Shown here: piece after piece, positions 7,281 through 17,600 of the stretch
How positions within the stretch are numbered: position 1 is the first letter of the stretch
Layout of the letters: every line of letters starts with the position of its first letter
Assembly (NCBI GenBank): GCA_963975155.1
Contig: CAXBFG010000005.1
Location: 124,001 to 188,000 of the forward strand
DNA length: 64,000 nucleotides
Direction of reading: 5' to 3'
Source: UBA5109 sp963975155
GTDB lineage: Bacteria > Pseudomonadota > Gammaproteobacteria > Pseudomonadales > Pseudohongiellaceae
Notes under the pieces: generated by a model
Seen by the model: the letters and a program-made list of their open reading frames with translations, nothing else
What the model was told of the DNA's origin: nothing
The model's database searches: none
Made by a program: the position numbers and the translations under genes

Positions 7281-9503
7281 CTAGTAACGCAAGGTATAAC
7301 GGACCTTGAAGGTTGCTGAAGACTGTACATCAGAGAAGTCGCCATCTTCATCCAGATCATTCATGCCGTGACTGAGCACAAACCAGATATCCTGGCCTGA
7401 CCTGAGGTTCCAGCGTAAGCGGGCATTAAAGCCCAGCGTATCAGAAACATTCTCGTACTGAATCAGGTTGACCAGAGAAAGTGCCGGGCTCCAGGTAATG
7501 ACATTTTCAAACTCCATAACCCGGGTATTGGCTTTCATGCCGGGCATGTCGTACTGACTGTACTCATAAGTAAAATTGAAAGACAGATACTTGCTAGGGC
7601 GCCAGCCCAGAGTCGAAGCAGCGTCCCAGCTGGAACCAGTGTAATAATCACCAATGCCGCCACTCAGTTCCAGGGAGAGCGGGCGCGACTGACTGAAAGT
7701 TATACTCGGATTATAACGTGTATAGTTATATTCGCCGGTCGGTATAATCACGCCAAGTTGTCTGAGCGGTGCTCTTTCTCCGGGTAGTAAGACCTGCTTT
7801 TCACGGCTGATACTCAGGCTTAACTGATCTCCGGCATTACTGTTTAAAGTAATCAGGTTCCAATCGAGAGTGCGGCTTTGGACATCGCCAGTACTCAGGT
7901 AGTTGTACTGGGTAGCCTCCAGTTCAGTTGATATTGTCTGCAAAAAACCATGATCCCTGATTATCCAGTTATTACCGAATGAGCCATTGTACTGACGCAC
8001 TCCTTTGCGGTTTACAAAGCCCAGACGGGGATCAAAATTAGCCTGTACTTCTTCTATTTTGGCGCTGGTATACCAGGAATTGTTGGATGGGAAATCCACA
8101 TCAATTTGCCAGGCTCTGTCATCGGAATCTATACCTGGATTATCAGTCTGCAGCGCCCACAAAGTTGCCCGTAAATTTCTGTTATTGGGCAGTCGTGTAT
8201 TACGGTAAGTAAAATCGGCTCCCATGGTGGAACTGGTATCGTTGGAGGTCGGGTCACCGTATGTTATGAAACCACCTAGTTCAGATTGAGAAAGTACGCC
8301 GTGTTTGACCCTTGCGACATAAATATCTGTGGCATCTATGCCATCGGATTCTTCCTGACGAATGATCAATGTGCCGATATCGTAACCCGCGACGCGCCCG
8401 CTAAGCTTGGCCCCTCCGGTAAGATCCACAGGAGCGCCTACGGCATTTAAACCAATTGTGCGGGTATTCAGGGGAGATGGTCCGGCATTCCCAAAGAAGC
8501 CGCCACCGGCCCCGAATTGAAAAATATCCATATCGGTCAGAAAAAAGGAACGTTTCTCGGCAAAGCGCGGACTGAAACGCCCAACATCCAGTTGTATATT
8601 ATCCACCTCGGTGGCCGCAAAATCGGTGTTCCAGGTCAGAGTAAGGTTAAGTGCCGGGGTTATTTTATAGGTCAGATCGAAAGACGGGTTCAAGTCTGAA
8701 TCGTTGCCGCCTGTAATATGATCGCTGCGGTAATCCGTGCTTAAAGAAGGAATTAAATCCAGTCCCATGCCCTGATTCAGGTTTGAAAAACCGGTCATTT
8801 CTCCGGCGACTGAGGGATTGCGTTGTCCGTTATAGGAAACCCAGCTGTTCTCGGTCTGGGTCGCCATTTTGTCACGGTAAACATTAATGCCCCAGGTCGG
8901 ATTTTGGGGGTCAAAGGTAATACTCTTAAAGGGAATCTCCATTTCTGCAGTCCAGCCATCTTCAACCTGCTGGGCATTAGCATTCCAGATGGTTGCCCAA
9001 TCAAAATTAAGGCTGGTTGCACTGGTGTAAATTGCTTCATGGCGAACGCCATTGGGATTGGTCTGAAATAGATAACCGCTACGCTTGTTGTTAAAAGGAT
9101 CAAGAATCACAGCAACTTTATCTTCAAAGCGCAAAGATGTTTCATTACGCATCACTTTGGCTGTTAACTGATCAGGATCATCATAGGCATAGGCTGCTAC
9201 ATAAAGCGCATCATCGGTGTACATAAACCAGAAAACGGTTCGATCATCAGGTGTTGAGAATTGAACGGGACTTGATTCGTGCAAGTCATCAAGTTCATAG
9301 GCAGCAGCCCATTCCCCCGGAGAGAGGATGCCATCTAGCTGGGGAGCCTGTTCAACACGGGGAATCTGAAAGCTCGCTTCTTCGGTATTTAGTATCTGCG
9401 CCTGAATGGGGGCGGGGAACAAAGCCAGACTACACAGGGCTGCAAGTAATAAACGCAAATAATAGCAGTGATATTTTTGTAAATTGTTGTGTATCAGTTG
9501 CAT
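7281..9503 (-). CDS. DUF5916/CBM9-type outer-membrane beta-barrel protein (copy 1)
   Basis: I place the start at 9503 (MQLIHNNLQ), giving 740 residues, because this puts a signal peptide (LLAALCSLALFPAPIQA) at the N-terminus and matches the 741-residue paralogue at 12232. The frame is open further, to 9644, but that extension has no signal-peptide logic. After the signal, residues about 40-210 form a CBM9-like domain: LDGILSPGEWAAA, YTDDALYVAAYAYD, LRFEDKVAVILDPFNN, DGWTAEMEIPF, WGINVYRD. The rest (DUF5916) alternates short polar and aromatic strands and ends in RYTLRY, as outer-membrane barrels do. The substrate is unknown. It converges with the 6527 gene and is divergent from the gene at 9728. 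Confidence 0.82.
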   Translation of the reverse strand: MQLIHNNLQKYHCYYLRLLLAALCSLALFPAPIQAQILNTEEASFQIPRVEQAPQLDGILSPGEWAAAYELDDLHESSPVQFSTPDDRTVFWFMYTDDALYVAAYAYDDPDQLTAKVMRNETSLRFEDKVAVILDPFNNKRSGYLFQTNPNGVRHEAIYTSATSLNFDWATIWNANAQQVEDGWTAEMEIPFKSITFDPQNPTWGINVYRDKMATQTENSWVSYNGQRNPSVAGEMTGFSNLNQGMGLDLIPSLSTDYRSDHITGGNDSDLNPSFDLTYKITPALNLTLTWNTDFAATEVDNIQLDVGRFSPRFAEKRSFFLTDMDIFQFGAGGGFFGNAGPSPLNTRTIGLNAVGAPVDLTGGAKLSGRVAGYDIGTLIIRQEESDGIDATDIYVARVKHGVLSQSELGGFITYGDPTSNDTSSTMGADFTYRNTRLPNNRNLRATLWALQTDNPGIDSDDRAWQIDVDFPSNNSWYTSAKIEEVQANFDPRLGFVNRKGVRQYNGSFGNNWIIRDHGFLQTISTELEATQYNYLSTGDVQSRTLDWNLITLNSNAGDQLSLSISREKQVLLPGERAPLRQLGVIIPTGEYNYTRYNPSITFSQSRPLSLELSGGIGDYYTGSSWDAASTLGWRPSKYLSFNFTYEYSQYDMPGMKANTRVMEFENVITWSPALSLVNLIQYENVSDTLGFNARLRWNLRSGQDIWFVLSHGMNDLDEDGDFSDVQSSATFKVRYTLRY

Positions 9504-9727
9504 ATGGTTGGGTAAGACAATACAAAGAGAAAATTCCGCAATACGGGCGGGTGAATCGGAAAACAGCGCTCCGCATGATAAAATCTTTGGCGTGGACCAA
9601 CAAGCACTAAGCGGGAAAGTCTTTTTATTTTCATACTTTGGCATAGTGGTGATTCAAGGTTCATAGTAGAGTCACGACAGGCCCTATACACAAACGAATT
9701 TATACTTTTCACCATAAAGTAAATATA

Positions 9728-10558
9728 ATGCCCAGCATGAATAAAGAAGAACGAAATTACGATGACTTCTCGATAGTCCCTGAACGTGACGAACTGGTCA
9801 CGCATCGCAAAAAGAAGCGTGGCAATTCAATGTCATCCAGCGGCGGCGGTAGTCGTCCCCTTGCGCCGGCAGCGACCAGCGGTGGCGTGAAACTTCTGTT
9901 AGGTGTTTTATCGCTGGGTTTGCTGGCTAGCGCCGGTGGTGCCTATTACTTTTATGATCAGGGTATTCAGACCGGGGAAGCCCTGGAACGTTCCAATACC
10001 CGTATCAGTCAGCTTGAAAACCGATTGAATCTTGTCGATGAAGCCACCGAGCAGTCTTCTCTGAGTCTGCTGGAACGAGTGGATTTCAATTTTTCTGAAA
10101 TAGACAAACTATGGGCGGCGCGCAATGCGATTCGAACTGATATCGGCGTAGTCAATGCAACCCTGACGGGTCAGGCAGGCAGTATCACCGAGATTGAAAC
10201 AGTGGTGGCCAATCAGGCGAGCATGATCAATCAGCAGGTCACCAGACTGGATCAAAGCGGACAGCTTATTGAAACCATTCGGAATCAGATCAACACCCTG
10301 ACGACCAGCGTTGGCGGCCTTACCAATTTAAACCTCGGCCAACAACTTAGCAGTATTAACAGAGATCTGGATGTCCTCAAATCTTCCATGGCAACTGAAG
10401 ACTCCGGTCTGGCGGACAGGGTGAATATTAATGAGCAGGATATTGAGTCGATTAATCTGTATCGACTGAATCTCAATCAGACCATCTCTTCCTTACAGCA
10501 AAGTCTGAATGAATTGGAGTCAAGGGTTGCCAGTATGCAATCTTCGTCTTCTTTTTAA
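9728..10558 (+). CDS. Single-pass membrane protein with long periplasmic coiled coil
   Basis: A 276-residue protein of no family I can name. Residues 1-52 are basic and polar (THRKKKRGNS, then a glycine/serine stretch) and cytosolic. Residues about 53-77 (VKLLLGVLSLGLLASAGGAYYFY) are one membrane helix. The remaining 200 residues are helical with heptads of Leu/Ile (RISQLENRLN, TIRNQINTLTTSVGGL, TISSLQQSLNELESRVASM), so it is a coiled coil projecting into the periplasm. The start is either 9728 or the ATG at 9737 (MNKEERNYDD); neither has a clear ribosome-binding site. It lies 33 bp before the DUF938 gene on the same strand and may share its transcript. Confidence 0.65.
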   Translation: MPSMNKEERNYDDFSIVPERDELVTHRKKKRGNSMSSSGGGSRPLAPAATSGGVKLLLGVLSLGLLASAGGAYYFYDQGIQTGEALERSNTRISQLENRLNLVDEATEQSSLSLLERVDFNFSEIDKLWAARNAIRTDIGVVNATLTGQAGSITEIETVVANQASMINQQVTRLDQSGQLIETIRNQINTLTTSVGGLTNLNLGQQLSSINRDLDVLKSSMATEDSGLADRVNINEQDIESINLYRLNLNQTISSLQQSLNELESRVASMQSSSSF

Positions 10559-10591
10559 GCAATTCTTGCTATTCGCTGACAGAGAGATAGC

Positions 10592-11197
10592 ATGAGCAAA
10601 CCCTTCAGTCAGGCCTGCGAAAACAATAAGCAGCCAATCCTCGATGTTATATCTGCCTATTTCAAGGCTGGTGACCGGATTCTGGAAATTGGCAGCGGTA
10701 CAGCTCAGCATGCGGTTTATTTTTGTCAGCAGCTTCCCGACATAAACTGGATACCTTCGGAGATTCCTGAAAACTGTGAAACCCTTGCAGCAGGGTTGGA
10801 GGGCGTGGAACTTCCAAATTTGCAGGCTCCTGAAATACTTGATGTTACGCAACAGTACTGGCCTGTCAGCGCTTTGGATGGACTGTTCAGCGCCAACTGC
10901 TTGCATATTATGCCAGCTGCCTTTAACGAGCATTTTTTCAGAGGCGCAGCTGAGGTCCTTAAGCCGGGCGCAACACTCTGCGTCTATGGTCCTTTCAAAT
11001 ATCACGGTGATTTTACCAGCGACAGCAATGCGCGTTTCGATCTCTGGCTAAAAGAGCGTAACCCTTTGAGTGGTATTCGTGATTTTGAAGCAATAAACCA
11101 GCTAGCTGGTGATAATGATTTTGAACTGCTGGAAGACAGGCAAATGCCTGCCAACAATCAGTGCCTGGTGTGGAGCAAGCAGCGGCACATTATTTGA
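10592..11197 (+). CDS. DUF938 family class I SAM-dependent methyltransferase
   Basis: A 201-residue cytosolic protein starting MSKPFSQACENNKQPIL, the DUF938 opening. The SAM-binding motif ILEIGSGTAQHAVYF is at residues about 30-44, followed by an acidic end of strand 2 (WIPSEIPENC), motif IV-like DGLFSANCLHIM, and a post-motif LKPGATLCVYGPFKYHGDFTS. This is full family length. The substrate is not known for DUF938. AGAGAGA precedes the ATG. It is in line with, and 32 bp before, the aldo/keto reductase gene. Confidence 0.85.
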   Translation: MSKPFSQACENNKQPILDVISAYFKAGDRILEIGSGTAQHAVYFCQQLPDINWIPSEIPENCETLAAGLEGVELPNLQAPEILDVTQQYWPVSALDGLFSANCLHIMPAAFNEHFFRGAAEVLKPGATLCVYGPFKYHGDFTSDSNARFDLWLKERNPLSGIRDFEAINQLAGDNDFELLEDRQMPANNQCLVWSKQRHII

Positions 11198-11229
11198 CAG
11201 GCTACATGGACAAGGCAAGGTAACACAGG

Positions 11230-12198
11230 ATGCAATACAAACGACTGGGTAATGCAAACGTAAATGTTTCGGCTTTTTCGCTGGGCTCATGGAACACCTT
11301 TGAGTTTATGCCTGAAGACGAAGCGCTGAGTGTAATGAAAACAGCCATCGATGCCGGCATCAATTTTCTGGATGATGCCCGCTATGACGATACCTCAGGC
11401 AAGGCACCGATGAAGACAGGTTACTCTGAAGTGGTGTTTGGTAATCTGCTGCGCAAAGGCGGCTTTGAGCGTGACAAACTGTTTATTTCGAATCGTCTCT
11501 GGTTTGAGTTTTATCCGGAACAAAATGCAGAACAAGAAGTCGATGCTTCACTGGAGCGAATCGGGATCGAGTATTTTGATCTGGTGTTCTGTTTTGATAT
11601 TCCCAAACACTTAAGTGCGGAACAAGTAGTTGATGAACTGGCAGCGCTGGTCGCCAGCGGCAAGGTAAAGTACTGGGCGCCGGGCAACTGGCCGATAGAG
11701 TTTCTGGCTGAGTGCTGTGCAATAGCAAGTCGCAAAGGCTTGCCATTACCACCTGCGGCAATGGTTCCCTATAGCCTGGCCATGAAACAGGCCTTTGTTG
11801 AAAATGATCAGATGGCCGCGCTGTGCCAGGAATACGACATTGCCTTAGTGGCTTCTTTTTCCTTGTTTGGGGGCTTGTTGTCGGGTAAATATAATGACCC
11901 GACTATTGCCAGCAGACGGTTCAAACCCGAACAACTTGAAAAGATGCGGGCAAGTGGTTTATTCGATAAGATCGCAAACTTTCTTGAGCTGGCTGACAAA
12001 ACCGGCTATTCACCAGTGCAACTAGCCTATGCCTATTGTCTGCGTCATCCGCAGGTCGCCACTGTGCTTTTTGGTGCAACATCAGCGCAGCAGCTTGTTG
12101 AAAACCTGGGGGCATTGCAGGTGGCGGAAAAACTGAGTGAAGCAAACATGCAGGAACTGGCTGCACTTTTTCCTCAAGATGTCAGTCTCGGTGCTTGA
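11230..12198 (+). CDS. Aldo/keto reductase-like protein with altered catalytic residues
   Basis: A 322-residue (beta/alpha)8 barrel of the type related to potassium-channel beta subunits (MQYKRLGNANVNVSAFSLGSWNTF, SLERIGIEYFDLVF, GKVKYWAPGNWP, FKPEQLEKM, AYAYCLRHPQVATVLFGATS). It is cytosolic and would be expected to use NADPH. The catalytic tetrad looks eroded. The usual TK strand reads FISNRLW, so Lys appears to be Arg. The usual H or N in the DLxxxH strand reads VFCFDIP. The Asp/Tyr segment reads FLDDARYDD with shifted spacing. It may be a divergent enzyme or a binding protein. It precedes the second DUF5916 gene by 33 bp, possibly in one transcript. Confidence 0.8.
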   Translation: MQYKRLGNANVNVSAFSLGSWNTFEFMPEDEALSVMKTAIDAGINFLDDARYDDTSGKAPMKTGYSEVVFGNLLRKGGFERDKLFISNRLWFEFYPEQNAEQEVDASLERIGIEYFDLVFCFDIPKHLSAEQVVDELAALVASGKVKYWAPGNWPIEFLAECCAIASRKGLPLPPAAMVPYSLAMKQAFVENDQMAALCQEYDIALVASFSLFGGLLSGKYNDPTIASRRFKPEQLEKMRASGLFDKIANFLELADKTGYSPVQLAYAYCLRHPQVATVLFGATSAQQLVENLGALQVAEKLSEANMQELAALFPQDVSLGA

Positions 12199-12231
12199 AG
12201 GGACAAATAGATTCTAAATAATAAATTAAAA

Positions 12232-14457
12232 ATGCGGAACTCCATGACACAATTTTCTTTCATCAGCAAAAAGACCTGCTCCATAGCAGTCATACTTGTA
12301 CAACTTTGTATGCTACCGGGCACACTTAATGCCCAAGCGCCAACAACAGGCGATACAGCGGGTTTTGTCAGAGAATCTTTTAATATCCCGCGTACTACGC
12401 TGACGCCGGTTATCGACGGTATTCTGGACGATGAAATCTGGCAGCAGGCAGCCGTTATTACTGATTTTCATCAGGTTAACCCGGTCGATCACGGCACACC
12501 TTCACAGGAAAGTATCTTTTATGTGACCTACGATGATGACTTTTTTTATGTAGCAGCAAGATTATTTGATACAGAGCCGGAGGCCATTCTGGCGCGCACC
12601 ATGATACAGGGGCAGTCACTGCGCTTTGACGATAACGTACATATCATTCTGGATACTTTCGATAACAGAAGGACCGGCTTTCGCTTTATTACCAACCCTA
12701 ATGCGATTCGTGATGATGGGGTGTTTGAAAGTCCGACTCGCTACAACATAGATTGGTCGGGTATCTGGCTGGTGGATTCGCAAATTGATGAACAGGGCTG
12801 GACCACAGAAATTGCCATTCCCTTTACGACCCTGAATTTTGATCCAAATACAACCACCTGGGGTTTCAATCTGGAACGTGAAATAGCCCGTACCAATGAA
12901 AGGCTGGCCTGGTCTTCATTCAATCGTGCTATTGACCCTTCGACAGGAGGGCAGATAGTTGGCATGACTGGTTTGCAGCAGGGTCTGGGCCTGGACATCG
13001 TGCCCTCGTTTACCGTGTCCTCGGCAAAAGATCATGTTAACAATGGCTCAGAGACCAATATCGAACCCACTCTGGATGTGTTCTATAAATTTACCCCTAA
13101 CCTGACTGGCGCGCTGACTCTGAATACTGATTTTTCTGCCACCGAAGTGGATGACAGACAGGTTAACCTGACCCGTTTTAATCTGTTTTTTCCAGAGAAA
13201 CGTGATTTCTTTTTGCAGGATTCCGAGATCTTTCGCTTCGGTGGATTGGGTGGCAATAACGGCATTCCGTTTTATTCACGTCGCATAGGTCTTGATGCAG
13301 GCAGCGGGCAACCTGTCGATATCGATGTGGGTGCCAAACTGGCAGGCCGCATTGGTGATTTGAGTGTAGGTACCTTGCTGGTACAGCAAGAGGACAGGCC
13401 TGGGGCCGATGATAGTCCCTTATTTGTTGGCAGGGTGACGCAAAATGTACTTAGGGAATCTCGCCTGGGGGCAATCTTTACTCAGGGTGACCCCAACAGC
13501 CTGAACGATAACAGTCTGATGGGTGTGGATTTTGTCTACCGCAATACGCGCTTTACCGATACGCACACCCTGACTGGTGATATCTGGTATCAACAGAGTG
13601 ATACGGAAGGGGTCACGGGTGATGACAAGGCCTACAGCGCCAATCTCGATATCGGCAATGAAAATACCGGTTTCGCTGGCACACTAGGCTACAGTTATAT
13701 TGGGAATGAATACAATCCGGCACTGGGTTTTGCCAATCGGCGTGGTATCGAACAATTCGATGGTGAACTGCAGGGCCGATACTTTGTAGATAACCGACCC
13801 TGGTTACGCTATCACTTTGGCAGAGTGGGTTACTCACTGACACGTCGTATTGATAATGGTGATATGCAAAGTGAAAGAATTTTCTCGCGCCTCTTGAGTA
13901 TTAACAGCCATCAGGCCGATCGTATTTTTCTGGATGTACAGCGCGAAAGGGAAGGGCTGGTTACGCCTTTTGCGATTCGTCCCGGCATCGTGATTCCAAC
14001 CGGCATCTATGCCTTTAATAGCGTTGCCTTCGGCATTGAAAGTTCGGATTTCCGCGTGCTGTCCCCCGATATCAGCTATACTCAGGGCGATTTCTATAAT
14101 GGTAAACGACGCGAAATAGAAACTGGCATTAACTGGCAGCCGGGTCCGCGTTTTTCAGCGGAATTTGGCTATACCTATACGGATGTGGAACTGCCGCAAG
14201 GCAACTTTATCAGCCGTCTGGTAAGGGTGAATACCACCTTTGCTTTCGATTCGACCTGGTCCTGGATTAACCTGTTGCAGTACGACAACTTTTCACAATC
14301 AATGGGGATGAACAGCCGTCTGAACTGGAATCCTCAGGCTGGTGAAAATTTCTATCTGGTGGTCAATTACAACTTTGATGCCGATGGTGTGTTCAACGGC
14401 ATGAGTGCCAGGGACTCCGAAATTACTGTTAAATATACCAAGAATTTCAGGTTTTAA
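12232..14457 (+). CDS. DUF5916/CBM9-type outer-membrane beta-barrel protein (copy 2)
   Basis: A 741-residue paralogue of the protein at 7281-9503. The start is 12232 or the ATG at 12244 (MTQFSFISKK). The signal peptide (AVILVQLCMLPGTLNA) ends near residue 35. The CBM9-like part (IDGILDDEIWQQA, YVTYDDDFFYVAARLFD, LRFDDNVHIILDTFDN, QGWTTEIAIPFTTL, WGFNLEREIA) covers residues about 55-230. The DUF5916 barrel follows, with shared landmarks such as LNTDFSATEVD, FFPEKRDFFLQDSEIF and VDFVYRNTR, and ends EITVKYTKNFRF. Predicted to be outer membrane or surface; glycan or peptide processing is a guess from the CBM9-like domain only. Confidence 0.82.
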   Translation: MRNSMTQFSFISKKTCSIAVILVQLCMLPGTLNAQAPTTGDTAGFVRESFNIPRTTLTPVIDGILDDEIWQQAAVITDFHQVNPVDHGTPSQESIFYVTYDDDFFYVAARLFDTEPEAILARTMIQGQSLRFDDNVHIILDTFDNRRTGFRFITNPNAIRDDGVFESPTRYNIDWSGIWLVDSQIDEQGWTTEIAIPFTTLNFDPNTTTWGFNLEREIARTNERLAWSSFNRAIDPSTGGQIVGMTGLQQGLGLDIVPSFTVSSAKDHVNNGSETNIEPTLDVFYKFTPNLTGALTLNTDFSATEVDDRQVNLTRFNLFFPEKRDFFLQDSEIFRFGGLGGNNGIPFYSRRIGLDAGSGQPVDIDVGAKLAGRIGDLSVGTLLVQQEDRPGADDSPLFVGRVTQNVLRESRLGAIFTQGDPNSLNDNSLMGVDFVYRNTRFTDTHTLTGDIWYQQSDTEGVTGDDKAYSANLDIGNENTGFAGTLGYSYIGNEYNPALGFANRRGIEQFDGELQGRYFVDNRPWLRYHFGRVGYSLTRRIDNGDMQSERIFSRLLSINSHQADRIFLDVQREREGLVTPFAIRPGIVIPTGIYAFNSVAFGIESSDFRVLSPDISYTQGDFYNGKRREIETGINWQPGPRFSAEFGYTYTDVELPQGNFISRLVRVNTTFAFDSTWSWINLLQYDNFSQSMGMNSRLNWNPQAGENFYLVVNYNFDADGVFNGMSARDSEITVKYTKNFRF

Positions 14458-14639
14458 ATCAATACGAGCTGCATTCTGCAACACATTTACTTTGGTGGTT
14501 TGCTTGATTACACCCGGGTATTTATGACGAGACGATCTGCTCAGCCGCATGCCACGATGCTTGACCAGGCGTATTGATCCATGTAAGTGTCAGTAAAGTA
14601 CTCTACAGCATTTAGTTTATCAGTGGATATTGAAGTGGC

Positions 14640-17600
14640 ATGAATAAAAATCACGACAATCAAAAGCAGACACTTAACATGCCAAATATGGAAGAGATAA
14701 GTCAGAGGCTTTTGTCTGACTCATCGTCTGTGTGTCTCCTGTATTGGGAGATTGCTACTGGGGCCCAGTGGTGGTCGCCTGCCTTACGACGTTTGCTCGG
14801 TTACTCTGAGACAGAACTTGCTGCAAATTACGATACATGGAAGTCATTGATCCATCCCGATGATATCAAGTCTGTGCCCCTGGACTTAGATAAAGATATT
14901 CCACCCGACTTTTGCTATGACTTCCAATATCGCATTCAGACAAGGGATCATGGCTACCTCTGGCTAAGGGTGTATGGAGATATTGATTATGCTCCATTAG
15001 GGAGGCCAGTAAGTTTGCTATGCAATGTTCTTGATATAACAAAACAAAAACAGATCGAAGAAACCTATCAATTAACCGCCGCTGTTACAGAAAATATGGG
15101 GGAAGGTGTTCTTCTTGTCCGTATGGAGGATGAATTAATTGTTTATACAAACAGAAGGTTTGGAAGCTTGTTTGGCTATGAGGAGGGCGAACTCCTAGGT
15201 AAACCTGGCGTAATACTGAATGATTTGAATGAGCAGGAAACGCAAATTCTGGTAGCTGATATCGCTTCTGCGGTCAGTGAAAGGGGGATCTGGCATGGGG
15301 AGATTGCCAATAAAAAGAAAGACGGGACAAAATTTAAGACCTGGGCTCATGTATCGTTTTTTGAGCACAGCGAATTCGGTAGAGTGTTTCTCGCCGTTCA
15401 GGAAGATTTGTCGGATTTAATAATCACGACTAAAGCGCTGCAGGAAAGTGAACAAATTCTTGAAAAAGCACAAGCATTGGGTCGTATCGGACACTATCGC
15501 AGAAATTTGATAAACGAGACTATCGAAATTTCTGACGAGACCTTGCGTATTTATGGTTTGCCAGTTAAAGACACAAAAATATTCAGAAATATATTACTGG
15601 AACTTACCCATCCTGAGGATAAAGAAGAACTGACTGAAGCTGTTGATCTGCTTGTTGAACTAGGTAAGCCACTGGATATCCAGCATCGAATCATAACTGT
15701 CGACGGTAAGGAAAAATGGATTCACGGGACGGGAGAGGCTGTCTTTGATCAGGAAGGCAAGGTAATTGAAATGATTTGTGTCATTCAGGATATCACCAAG
15801 AGAAAATTGGCCGAAGCAGCCTTACAGAACGCCCATGCTGAGCTGGAACAAAAAGTAGTAGAACGCACTGAAGAGTTAAGTGTCAGTAAACAAAAGGCAG
15901 AATCTGCATCTGAGCTGATGGGAATAACCCTGGAAAACATGGGACAAGGTATTTTAGTGGTAGATAGCGAGTCAAAAATATCGCTATATAACGATAAGTT
16001 TCTTGAATATTTGAATGTAAAGAAAGAAGAAATAGATGCTTGCGAGCATTTTGAAGATCTATTGCAATTAGGTGAAATGACCGAGGCTGTCAGACAGAGG
16101 GCACTAGAAAAGGCCAGGAGTCGTGAACCATCAGTTTACGAATTACGTCCACTGGGTCTCCCCAATATTATTCAAATTAGGCAAACCCCTCTACAGGATG
16201 GAGGATGGATCAGGACTTATACGGATATCACTGATTTAAAAGAAGCGCAGGAAAGCTTCCAGACTCTTCTTGAGTCGGCTCCGGATGCTATTTTGATTGT
16301 GGATCAAACCGGTACAGTTGTATTGGCTAACAGGCAAACCTCAAAGTTGTTTGAATGGGATGAAAACGAACTCATTGGTAAAGACATTTCTGATTTGATG
16401 CCAGAACGACTTCGTCATAAGCATCCTGCTTTGCTACAGAATTTTTTTAAAAATCCAGATATTCGACCGATGGGAGAGGGCCTTGAATTACTTGGGCTGG
16501 CCAAGTCCGGACGTGAATTTCCAATTGAAATCACACTGAGTCCTATCGAATTAAAGGATGGCATAATCGTAGCTGCGGGTATTCGTGATATTACCGCTCG
16601 CAAAGTCATTGAGAGTGAACTTATGCTGGCAAAACAGGCAGCGGAATCTTCAAATGAAGCAAAAGCTAATTTTCTGGCCAATATGAGCCATGAAATTCGT
16701 ACGCCGATGAACGGAGTTCTGGGTATGGCAGAAATTTTGATAGATACCAGTCTCAGTGAAGAGCAATTAGAGTTGGTGCAAACCATCCGTGATTCGGGTG
16801 ATGCGTTGCTGACTATTATTAATGACATACTGGATATCTCAAAAATTGAAGCAGGGATGTTAACTATAGAAGTAATCGAGATGTCACTGATCGATATCAT
16901 CGAAAGTGTTGTTGCCATTCTGGCCGTTGTTGCGGCTCAGAAAGAAATCCATATCACTGTCTATATAGATCCGCAATTGCCCAAAGTGGTGATGGGAGAT
17001 CCTATTCGTTTGAGACAAATTTTATTTAATCTGATCAGCAACGCCATCAAATTTTCTAAGCACGGCGATGATGTGCTTGTGAGTGCAAATTTGCTGAACA
17101 TTTCCAAGAAAAGCGAAGAGGTTGAAGTGAGTTTCGGCATCAGCGATCAGGGGATAGGTATTTCTCAAGAAGCACAGAAATCTTTATTCAAACCTTTTAC
17201 TCAGGCCGAAAGTTCCACTACTCGCAAATACGGAGGTACCGGCCTGGGTTTGTCAATCTGTCAGCGTTTAGTTGGCATAATGGGGGGCAGTATTGAGGTA
17301 GAAAGTGAGTCTGACAAAGGTTCTACATTTACAGTCAAATTAACATTTGGGCTGCTAAGTGATCGAGCAGTTGAAAAGAAAGCGCGACATGCAGGCAAGG
17401 CTTTCCTGGAGCCAATTGCCGTGGGTGATACGGATTTGCCTACGGTTGATGAAGCACTTTTGCAAGGCCGCTTGATACTGGTAGCGGAAGACCAGGCTAT
17501 CAATCAGAAAGTCATCAGGCGACAATTAAACATGCTTGGCTATCAATGTGAAATTGCTTCAGATGGTATTGAAGCCTTATCCATGTGGCAGGAAAAAAAA

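Noticed and set aside
9504..9644. N-terminal extension of the first DUF5916 gene
   Set aside because: The extension lacks a signal peptide and would push the real one to the interior; the paralogue has the shorter form.
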